Assembly: GCA_958009055.1 (NCBI GenBank)
Contig: OY253651.1
Location: 124,001 to 188,000, forward strand
Direction: 5' to 3'
Length of the DNA: 64,000 nucleotides
Source of the DNA: Choricystis sp. odSpoLacu1
Lineage: Eukaryota > Chlorophyta > Trebouxiophyceae
Part shown: piece after piece, positions 52,844-62,393 of the stretch
How positions within the stretch are numbered: the first letter of the stretch is position 1
How the letters are laid out: every line of letters begins with the position of its first letter
Translations under genes and position numbers: made by a program
Notes under the pieces: generated by a model
Seen by the model: only the letters and a program-made list of their open reading frames with translations
The model's database searches: none
Told to the model about the DNA's origin: nothing

Positions 52844-55800
52844 ATGCGTGCCGCGCCCACGCTCCGTGCTGCTGCGCCCGCCCTGCGCACGCTGCCGGCA
52901 CGCCCTTGTCCACACCGCACGCTGCGCGTTGCTGCCACGCCCGCGTCCACGCAGTCGGAGGCAGAGAAGTTTGTGGCAGGACTGCAAACAGATGTCTCAC
53001 CCTCCACCCCCGCCACCTCCCCGTCCCTGGCCGTAGACAGCGCCAGCCTGGAGGCGCAGGCGTGCGAGTTGAAATCCAAGGTAGGTGAATGCGAAACAGG
53101 GGGGGGGGAGAGGAGCCGCGTTTGCATCACGCACTCATCACACCGACACCCACCCTCCCTTTCTCCACACAGCTCGACGCCACTCAAACCGCCCTGGACG
53201 CCGCTTATGCATCCACCTTTGGCGGCGTCGAGTATGTCGTCGATGGTGAGGAAGCCACTCGTGTGTGGCCGCGTGGCGCGGGGGAGGCCGAGTTTGCGTC
53301 GCTCGGCCGCGACGACACCCCCGCCCTGCGTGCCCTGCTGGCCGCCGTCCAAACCTCCGACCCGCCCGCCTGGGCCGCGTTTCAAACGCGCATCGCGTCC
53401 CTGAAGAATGCGCGCGGCAAGCTGGCCGCCGATCTGGCGGCGGTCGAGGGCACGCTGGAGCGCGCGCGGTCGGACGCGCGCGCGGCCGCGCGCCGCGCGG
53501 CCGACGCGGCGGCCGCGAGCCCTTCGTCTCCACCGCGGTCGCTGGCACGCCCTGTGAGCATCGTGCTCGTCACTGGCTTTGAAACGTTCAATGCCAGGCT
53601 GTACGACGCTGCCGCCGCAGCGGCCGTCAAGTCGCGCCCTGGGCTCGCGGTCAGCGTGTTCACAGACACCGACATCACCGGCCCCCGCGCCCCCGCCCTG
53701 GAAGCCGCCCTGGCCACCGCCGACCTCCTGTTCACGTCCCTCGTGTTTGACTATGACCAGGTGGAGTGGTTGATCCAGCGCTCTGCCGGCGTCACAACGA
53801 GGCTCAACTTTGAGTGCGCTCTGGAACTGATGTCCACCACCCGCCTCGGTGGCTTCACCATGGCCCCCAAACCTGGCGGCGCCAAAGCAGGCCCTCCTCC
53901 TGCTGTCAAAAAAATACTGTCCCTGTTTGGGTCGGGGCGGGAGGAGGATCGCATGGTGGGGTATCTGTCGTTTTTGAAAATCGGGCCCGCGTTGCTAAAG
54001 TTTGTGCCTGGCCAAACCGCCGCCGACCTGCGCCGCTGGCTGACCGCGTACGCTTACTGGAATGCGGGCGGCAAGGAGAACGTGGGCAACCTGTTGACGT
54101 TTCTGGCGGACGAAGTGTTGGCGCTGGAGGGTGGGAAGGAGAAAACAACCCAACCATCGTGGTTGCCGTCGCTGACTGCTCCCGCCTCCCCACCCCCGCC
54201 GCCCGCCATCATTGAAACTCCACAAACAGGGTGCATCCACCCTGGGCGCCCCGGGCACGTCTTTGCGAGTCCGTCTGAGTACGTGGCCTGGTACCAATCC
54301 TCTGGCCGCGCAGCCGCCGCGCCGCCGACCGCTCCCCGCGTCGCTGTTTTGCTCTACAGAAAACACGTCATCAGCTCCCTGCCCTACATCCCCCACCTCA
54401 TCACCCTGCTGGAAGAGGCCGGCGTCGTCCCCATCCCCATCTTCATCAATGGAGTCGAAGGCCACACGGTTGTGCGGGATGTTTTGACGACCGAGAGCGA
54501 GCGCGCGGCTGGCGCCTCCCCGCCCGGCGCCACCCCCGTCGACGCCGTCGTCTCCACCATCGGCTTCCCCCTGGTCGGCGGCCCCGCCGGCACCATGGAG
54601 GGTGGGAGGCAGGCTGACGTGGCGCGCGACATCCTGTCCAGCAAGGACGTTCCCTATGTTGTCGCGGCGCCCCTCCTCATCCAGGACCTCGCCTCCTGGA
54701 CGCGCGACGGCGTGGCCGGCCTCCAGTCCGTCGTCCTCTACTCCCTGCCCGAGCTGGATGGGGCGATTGATGCGGTGCCGCTGGGCGGGCTGGCGGGCGG
54801 CGACATCTTTCTGGTGCCGGAGCGGGTGCGCGCACTTGCCGCCCGCCTGCGCGCGTGGCACGCGCTGCGGTCGACGCGGCCGGCCGACCGCCGGGTCGCA
54901 GCTTTGACGTACGGTTTTCCACCGGGAGTCGGGGCGACCGGCACAGCAGCCCTCCTGAATGTGCCGCGCTCGATCGACGCCATCGTGGCGGCGCTGGAGG
55001 GGGCGGGCTATGATGTGGGTGCAGGGCCGGCGGATGAACACGACGCCCGTGCGCGGTGGGCCAGCGTCGGCCAATCCATCATCGACGCCCTGGCCGCCGC
55101 CTCCGCCCCGGCCGCCGTGTCCCGCGGCGCGGCCGGCCTGCTGACCGCTGGCGTGGGCGACGCGGCGCGGTACGGCGCCACCCCCACCCCGGGCGAAGTG
55201 TCGCCGTCCACCCTCAAAGACTGGCTGTCCTTCTCCCCGCGCTCCGGCCCCTCAGACTGGGGCCCCATCCCCTTCCTCCCCTCCCCCGACATCCTCGTCC
55301 GCCGCCTGGATGCTCAGTGGACGGTGGGGTCCCCCACCAACATCTGCCATTCGGCGGGCGGGGCTGCTGTCGTGCCAGGCGTGTCGCTCGGCAACGTGTG
55401 GTTTGGGGTGCAGCCCCTCCTCGGCGTGGAGGGCGACCCCATGCGCCTCCTGTTTGAGCGGGACCTGACGCCGCACCCGCAGTATGTGGCGGCCTATCTG
55501 TGGCTGCAGCGCGAGTTCAAGGCGCATGGTGAGTGTGCGAGGGAGAGGGGTGGGTGGGTGGGTGAAAGACAAGCGCGGAGGTGTGTGTGTCCACGCCTCA
55601 CCCACCCCCCCACCCTCTCTCCACACAGCCCTGCTCCACATCGGCATGCACGGCACCGTCGAGTGGCTCCCGGGAGCCCCCCTCGGCTCCACCGGCATCT
55701 CCTGGCCTGACGTCCTGCTGGGGTCGATCCCCAACGTCTACCTCTATGCGATGAACAACCCCTCCGAGTCCATCGTCGCCAAGCGGCGCGGCTACGGCAC

Positions 55801-57658
55801 CCTCGTCTCCTACCTGACCCCACCCTACGGCAGGGCGGGGCTGTACAAGACGCTGGCGTCGCTGCGTCCGGCGCTGGGCGACTGGAGGGAGGCGGCGGCG
55901 CAGCGCGAGCGTGGCGACGACGCGAGCGCGGCGGCCGAGGTCGCGGCGCGCGCGGCTGTCGTCGACTTGGTGTCGGTTGCAGGCCTCGCGTCCGACGTGC
56001 CGCTGGCGCCCAACACACCGCCCCCCACGGCCGACACCGTGGGCGACGTGGAGGCCGGCGTCTTTGCGGAGTGGGCGGGGAGATTGACGTCGTACCTGGG
56101 CGAACTCGAAAACCGGCTCTTCTCGTCGGGGCTGCACATGCTGGGTGCCGCCCCCGACGCGGCCGAGTTGGAGGCTTATCTGGACGCGCTCGTGGGCACC
56201 GCCCTCCCCCCCTCCGCCCTGGATGCAGTCGTGGCGGGCGCCGACGAAGCGTCCGCGCGCGCGGCCGCGGTCACGGCGGCCTCGGACAACGCCGCCGCCG
56301 ACGCGGCCGCATCTGCCGCGTCGACCGCGGTCGCGGCGCGCGATGTTTTGGCGAGGTCCGGCGATGAGATCACGTGCATGCTGGCCGCGTTGGACGGACG
56401 CTACGTCCCTGCTGCCCCGGGCGGCGACCTGCTGCGCGACGGTGTCGGCGTCCTGCCCACCGGGCGCAACATCCATGCTTTAGACCCCTACCGCATGCCG
56501 TCCCCCGCTGCTTTTGCACGTGGCGCGGCTGCCGCTGACGCCATCATCGAGTCCCACCGCGCGGGCGCGGGCGGCGCCTACCCCGAAACCGTGGCCGTCA
56601 ACCTGTGGGGCCTGGACGCCATCAAGACCAAGGGCGAGTCGGTCGGCATCCTGCTGCGCCTGGTGGGTGCCCGTGTTGTGTCCGACGGCACTGGGCGCGT
56701 CGCTCGCTTCGAGCTCATCCCCCTGCCCGACCTCGGCCGCCCCCGCATCGACGTCCTGGCCAACGTGTCTGGCATCTTTCGCGACTCCTTTGCCAACGTG
56801 CTCGACCTGATCGACGCCCTCATGGAGGCTGCTGCCGCCGCGCCCGATGAGCCGCCCGACCTCAACTTCATCAAAAAGCATGCGACTGCCGCCACAGCCG
56901 CTGGCATCGACCGCCCCACCTCCCGCCTTTTCTCCAACCCGCCCGGCGACTATGGGTCGATGGTGGGGGAACGCATCGGCGCCTCCAACTGGGCCACCGG
57001 GTCCGATCTGGGGGCCACATGGGCGTCCAGGAACGCGGCCAGCTATGGACGGGGCGGGGAGCGGGGGGTGCCGCGCGCCGATTTACTCCAGTCCCTGCTC
57101 GCCACCACTGACAGAGTCGTGCAGACTGTCGACTCCGTGGAGTACGGCCTCACAGACATTCAAGAGTACGTCGCCAACACAGGAGCCCTGGGCCGCGCCG
57201 CGGCCGACGCCAAGGCCGCAGCCACCGGCGTCGCGACGGCGCCGACCCCCACCTCCATCGTGGAAGCATTCGGCGACGCCCCCCCGCGCGACCTCCAAGC
57301 CGTCCTGAAAACCGAGTACCGCACAAAACTGCTCAACCCCCGGTGGGCGGCGGCCATGGTGGAGCAAGGCTCCGGCGGCGCGTTTGAAGTCTCACAAAGG
57401 ATGACGGCCATGCTGGGGTGGGGCGCCACCGTGGACTTCAAGGAGGACTGGGCCTGGGACCAGGCGGTGGAGACGTATGTGGAGGATGGCGAGATGGCGG
57501 CCAAGCTCAAAGCCTCCAACCCGGAAGCGTTTCGCAACATTGTCGCCCGCGCGCTGGAGGCCGCGGGGCGCGGCATCTGGGCGGCTGATGCAGAGACGGT
57601 GGGCAAGTTGAAGGAAGCGTATGGCGATGTGGACGACTTGTTGGAAGGGGTCGAGTGA
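52844..57658 (+). CDS. CHLH: Magnesium chelatase subunit H (ChlH)
   Basis: The porphyrin-binding catalytic subunit of Mg-chelatase, which puts Mg2+ into protoporphyrin IX in the plastid. Exons are 52844-53080, 53173-55528 and 55629-57658; 1,540 residues. The start MRAAPTLRAAAPALRTLPAR is a transit peptide. Hallmarks are LVTGFETFNARLYD, FTSLVFDYDQVEWL, LKIGPALLKFVPG, PVDAVVSTIGFPLVGGPAG, DVPYVVAAPLLIQDLASW, LLHIGMHGTVEWLPG, IPNVYLYAMNNPSESIVAKR, DEITCMLAALDGRYVPAAPG, LPTGRNIHALDPYRMPS, YPETVAVNLWGLDAIKTKGE and TVDSVEYGLTDIQEYVANTG. It is longer than many ChlH proteins because of Ala-rich insertions (for example around 56230-56340). Sequence details such as HGTVEWLPG suggest the second green-algal type (ChlH2). 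Confidence 0.96.
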
Positions 57659-57800
57659 GTTTTGGGAGAGAGAGTGTTTTCGACAGATCAACCATTTTTT
57701 ATTTGTTAGCTCTTTGTTTCATTTTTACAACACACACACAACGTGTCCAAAGAAAGACGCGTGGGCACAGCACGGTCCTTGGGGGCGGTGCATACAACAT

Positions 57801-58319
57801 TCACCAGTCGTTGCCACCGCCGCCGCCACCGCCACCGCCGCCGCCCCAGCCCGACCCAAGGTCGAAACCTGAGCCACCGCCACCCCCACCGCTGCCCAGG
57901 TCGAAGCCGCCGCCCCCCACGTCGGTAAACGTGTTGGCGGGGGAGGCACCGCCCCCGAACCCAAAGCGGCCGCCACCGCCGCCACCACCAAACGAGCCCA
58001 AGTCAAAGCCGCCGCCGCCAAGGTCGGCCCAGGAGCCTGTGCCGCCAGGGCCTGCGCCCGTCGGATAATAGTGCGGCCGCGACCCTCCGCCACCCAGCAG
58101 CCCGCCCAACGCCATGCCGCCCAACGCCCCCATGCCGATGCCGCCCATGCCGGACGTGCCGTAGCGTGGGGGGCGTGGCGGACGGTAGGGGTAGTTGAGG
58201 GCGCCGCCGGCCAGCCCGCCGTAGCCCGGGAATTGACCATACCCCGTGTATTCGGGGGTGTGGCCGTAGTTGGACCACGCGCCATAGTTTTGGGTGGGGG
58301 AGCCGAGGCAGGCGCCCAT
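57801..58319 (-). CDS. Gly-rich protein with N-terminal MGAC lipidation motif
   Basis: Single exon, 172 residues. It starts MGACLGSPTQNYGAW: Gly2 and Cys4 fit N-myristoylation plus palmitoylation, so membrane attachment is likely. A Tyr/Gly/Pro section (YGHTPEYTGYGQFPGYGGLA) leads to GGIGMGALGGMALGGLLGGG, then a Gly-rich tail with a repeated phrase (GGGGFDLGSFGG, GGGGFDLGSGGG, GSGFDLGSGWGG) ending GGNDW. No enzyme domain. It could be a low-complexity scaffold or membrane-associated structural protein. It is convergent with ChlH (142 bp between stops). Confidence 0.65.
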   Translation of the reverse strand: MGACLGSPTQNYGAWSNYGHTPEYTGYGQFPGYGGLAGGALNYPYRPPRPPRYGTSGMGGIGMGALGGMALGGLLGGGGSRPHYYPTGAGPGGTGSWADLGGGGFDLGSFGGGGGGGRFGFGGGASPANTFTDVGGGGFDLGSGGGGGGSGFDLGSGWGGGGGGGGGGGNDW

Positions 58320-58634
58320 CGTGTTGTGCTGGTGGGGGAAGAGAGGGTGGGTCGGTCGGTTTTGCTTGCATTGTGTCTGCATGCCGCGTTTGCTGTCGCT
58401 GCAGGGCGCGACACTCGCGCCACCACGCATTCATCCGCCGCCAGTTGACAGCTGGCAGTCGACGCACCTGTTTGGCGGTGAGAGGGCGTGAGGAGAGGGG
58501 GCGGCGTGAACGCGCAGCGGTGTTTTCGGCGCGCCGAAAAACAACGTCGAGAGTGAGCGAAAACGAAAAACTCGCCATTCTCAAAAAAGGCCGTGCTTCG
58601 CCACGCACCTACCGCACCGCACCCACCCACCCAC

Positions 58635-58680
<46 letters not shown>
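58320..58680 (+). other. Divergent promoter with (CA)n abutting the RFC start codon
   Basis: About 360 bp between the Gly-rich protein start and the RFC start. The last stretch, 58638-58679, is about 21 pure CA units ending directly at the RFC ATG (58681), so the 5' UTR probably begins in or before it. No gene otherwise. Confidence 0.75.
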
Positions 58681-60102
58681 ATGGCCACCACGTCCGCGTC
58701 CGGGCAGCCGTGGGTGGACAAATAGTGAGTGGTGTGGTGGTGGGCGAAAAGAACGGCGAGCGCTTGATGCCATCGTCCCACCGACACGCCTCTCGCAAGC
58801 CGCCCACCACCCGCGCGCGAGAGTGATTCACGAGCGTGCGATGCGATGGACGCGCCATGATGGTGGAGTGAAACGCGCGGCGTGGCCTGCCGGACGCGCG
58901 CAAAACTCTCTCGATGCGAGAAAACACGATGGGCGCAATCCCCTCCCTCCCTCCCCCCCCCAGCCGCCCGCGCTCCATAGACGAAGTCGCCCACCAGGAT
59001 GACGTCATCCGGGCCCTGCGCCGCGCCCTGGAGACGAACAACGTGAGTGCGGGGGGGGGCGCTGCAGGACGGGCGCGTAGAGAAAACGAAACGCCCACCC
59101 ATCCCCCCACTCCACAGCTGCCCCACCTCCTCTTCTACGGCCCGCCCGGCACCGGCAAAACGTCAACCGCGCTGGCCATCGCGCGCCAGCTGTACGGGTG
59201 AGCGTGTGTGGGGGGGGGATGGTGACAAAATGATAAGCCATCATTCCGCTTCTCTCTCCCCTCTCACCACAACCCCTTGTCCTTTCATCAGCCCCGACCT
59301 CGCCAAAACGCGCGTCATGGAGCTCAACGCTTCCGACGAGCGCGGCATCGGCGTCGTGCGAGACAAAATCAAAACTTTTGCCTCGGCCGCGGTCGGCAAC
59401 CCCGTCCCCGGCTACCCGTGCCCCCCCTACAAACTGCTCATCCTGGATGAAGCCGACGCCATGACGCCGGACGCCCAGTCCGCCCTGCGCCGCACCATGG
59501 AGACACACTCGCGGGTGACGCGCTTTGTGTTCATCTGCAACTACGTCTCCCGCATCATCGAACCGCTCGCCTCCCGCTGCGCCAAGTTCCGGTTTGCGCC
59601 GCTGGGCGCTTCCGCCATGGAGGCCCGCATCGCAACCGTGTGTAGGGCGGAAGGGGTCGAGCTATCCCCCGGGGCGCTCACAGAACTCGGGCGCGTCGCG
59701 GGGGGCGACCTGCGCCGCGCCATCACCACGCTGCAGTCCGCGGTGCGACTCAAGGGCACGCCCGTGCAAGCCACCACCCTGGCCGATGTCGCGGGCGCGG
59801 TGCCGGCGGCGCCAGTGGACGCGATCGTGGCGGCCGCGCGCGGCTCCTTTGCCGACCTGTCAGCCGCCGTCACCGCCGCCGCGGACGCGGGCTGGCCCGC
59901 GCGCGGCCTGCTGCTGGGCGTGCAGGACGCCTTGCTGGCGGCGCCGGCGGATGTGCCGACCGTGGCGCGGGCGGCCGCGTTGACCGCGCTGGCCAACGCG
60001 GACGCTGCTCTCGTGGCGGGGGCGGACGAGAGGCTGCAGCTGCTGGCGGCGGCCAGCGCGGTGAGGACGGCGTTCCGGGCGGCTCCGATCACGGTGGTGT
60101 GA
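58681..60102 (+). CDS. Replication factor C small subunit (human RFC4 / yeast Rfc2 type)
   Basis: An AAA+ subunit of the clamp loader that opens PCNA at primer ends. Exons are 58681-58724, 58964-59042, 59118-59197 and 59292-60102; 337 residues. [20 protein letters not shown] is the usual start. Walker A GPPGTGKT is at 49-56, [13 protein letters not shown] at about 75-87, Walker [10 protein letters not shown] at 117-125 and the sensor/arginine-finger motif [19 protein letters not shown] with SRC at 162-164. [12 protein letters not shown] belongs to sensor 2. [14 protein letters not shown] fits the human RFC4 group best. The C-terminal collar is Ala-rich. Confidence 0.95.
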
Positions 60103-60334
60103 GATGATGGCTGTGTGGGAAGGGAGAGAGAGAAAGAGAGTGGGTGTGTGTGTCAGAGAGCGAGTCGACGTCACTCAGCCTCACAAACAACCCCCACTCT
60201 CTCTTTTGGTCCTGTCGCGCTCGCGGAGTGCTGTTGAGTTTCCGTTGGGCGCCGCCACCTCCACACCGCCCCGACACTCAGCCACCGCCTGCCCTCAACC
60301 AATTCACACCGCACCGGCTCTCCGTCCCACACAC

Positions 60335-62160
60335 ATGGTGGCCGCTGCCCCGCCCGCCCCCCCCCCGCGCCTCGCGCACGCCCCCTCGCTCGACGCGGCG
60401 GGGGCTGCGTCTCTCGTCGAACACGAATGGCTGGCCCATGTGAGCTTTCAAGGACGAGACACTGAAGGCGGCGACCGCGCCACCGGGTCGGCGTCCGAGG
60501 AAGCGACGACGCCGACGCTGCGCGCCGCTTCTCGCGTGCTTGAAACTCGAAAAAACAACGGCTACGCTCCCCCGCGCCGTCGCGCCGTCACGCTCGCCCC
60601 ACCCGTCCTGCCCGCCCCGTCGCCCGCTGCCGTGGATGCGGCCGCCATGGTCAGCGTGGTCACGCCCCCCCCGCCCCACCACGCGGGGCGAGGTGCCGGC
60701 CCCGTCGCCTGCCACTGATGGAGGCGGCCTGGGCGACGAGCACGGCGAGGGGCTGCGCGCCCCTGGGCGCCGCTTCCTGGTGGTGACGACGGCGTCCCTG
60801 CCCTGGTTGACGGGCACCGCCGTCAACCCCACGCTCAGGGCGGCGTATTTGGCGCGCGGCCTGCCGCTGTCCCGCGTCTCCCTCGCCCTGCCCTGGCTCC
60901 CGCCGTCCGCCCAAGGCTCCGTGTTTCCTTCCACCGTGCGCTTTGCTACACCCGCCGCCCAGGAAGCCTACGTCCGCTCCTGGATGCTGGAGAGGACGGG
61001 GTTCGAGCCCGACATCGACATCATTTGGTACCCCGCGCGCTACTGCCCCACCCTCAAATCAATTTTCCCTTATGGCGACCTCACACGCGACCTTGTGCCC
61101 AACCCCTCCCACCGCGACGTCGCCATCCTGGAGGAGCCGGAGCACTTGACCTGGTTCCACTGTGGGCAGAGGTGGGCGGACGCGTTTGCGTGTGTGATTG
61201 GCGTCGCCCACACAAATTATGGCGACTACATCAAAGCCCTGCGCGGCTCCACCGCGGCCGCGGCCGCCACCTCCCTCAACCGGGCCTTGGTGGCGGTGCA
61301 CACGCACGTGGTGGTGCGGTTGAGCGATGCGGTGCCACCGCTGCCCCGGTCGGTCACGCGATTTGTGCACGGCGTCGCGCGCGGTTTTCTGACGGCTGGC
61401 CGCCACGCAGCGCCTGGAGAGGGCGCCTACTACATCGGCAAAGCTCTGTGGGCCAAAGGCTATGCCGACCTGTTGCGCTTGTTGACCCCGGGCGTCGCGT
61501 TCGTGGGTGGCGTCCCCCCCCCCGCGCGTCGACGCGTACGGCAGCGGTGAAGACGCCGACGCGTTTCGCGCGGCCGCGGCCGCCGCCGGCGCCTCCGTCG
61601 GCCTCGAACCCGGCCGTGACCACCTGCACCCCTCCCTGCGCGGCTACCGCGTGTTTGTGAATCCGTCGACCTCGGACGTTGTTGCCACCACGTCGGCCGA
61701 AGCGCTCGCCCTCGGCCGCTGGCTCGTGTGCCCCGTCCACCCGTGCAACGAATTCTTCTCCCAGTTTGCCGCCTGCCTGCGCTACTCGGATGATGCCGGG
61801 TTTGCGGCCGCCCTGACGCACGCGCTGGCGACGCCGCCGCCGCCGTTGTCGCGGGATGAGCGGTGCGAGTTGACGTGGGCGGCCGCGACGCGCCGTTTCC
61901 TGGACGCGGCTGAACCCCCCGCCCGCGTCAAAGGCCTGAAAGGCGCCGCCTCCCTGATCAGGGAAGCCCTCACCCACAGACTGTATGGCGGGGCCATGCG
62001 GCTGGAATCCGCACGCCGGCTCCTCGGCGCCGGCGCGTGGACGCGCGTCGCGCCCGCGGGCGGCGCGGCCGCGCTCGACGGGCGCGACGGGTGCGTGGGT
62101 CCGCCCGACGCGGACGCGCTGCACGCGAGGGTGGGGTACCCGCCGGCGAGGTATGTGTAG
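60335..62160 (+). CDS. DGD1: Digalactosyldiacylglycerol synthase (DGD)
   Basis: A GT4 galactosyltransferase that makes DGDG from MGDG and UDP-galactose at the plastid envelope. Conserved blocks are FLVVTTASLPWLTGTAVNPT, LRAAYLARGLPLSRVSLALP, AYVRSWMLERTGFEPDI, DVAILEEPEHLTWFHCGQRW, VIGVAHTNYGDYIKALRG, GAYYIGKALWAKGYADLLRL, DAYGSGEDADAF, GYRVFVNPSTSDVVATTSAE and LALGRWLVCPVHPCNEFFSQ, with the catalytic Glu context near the end. The N-terminus (from 60335) is poorly conserved. Two frame breaks, in the 8-C run 60665-60672 and the 10-C run 61514-61523, are both repaired by removing one C, giving 607 residues. DGD1 versus DGD2 is not decided. Confidence 0.92.
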
Positions 62161-62393
62161 AGGTTGGTTGTGGGGGTTGGACGGAACGAGAAGACGAGAG
62201 AGAGAGAAAAAAAAACATCATCATCATTGCCCACCCGAGCACTTGTGTCAGAAAAATATGTTTTTCTTCACTGAATTGCTTGCACAGAGAAGTGTGAAAT
62301 GTGCGTTCGCCGACCTGCCGTTGTCTCGCTGCAAAATAGGAGGGAGAAAAAAAACATTTTTTTCTTCACGGCCCCACCAACCCCCACCCTCTC
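62161..62393. other. Convergent gap with two A/T-rich dyads
   Basis: Between the DGD and kinase stops. Two similar A/T-rich dyads occur: GAAAAATATGTTTTTC at 62251-62266 and an A8/T7 dyad at 62346-62364, each followed by TTCA or TTCAC. The layout would suit bidirectional 3' end formation. Confidence 0.45.
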
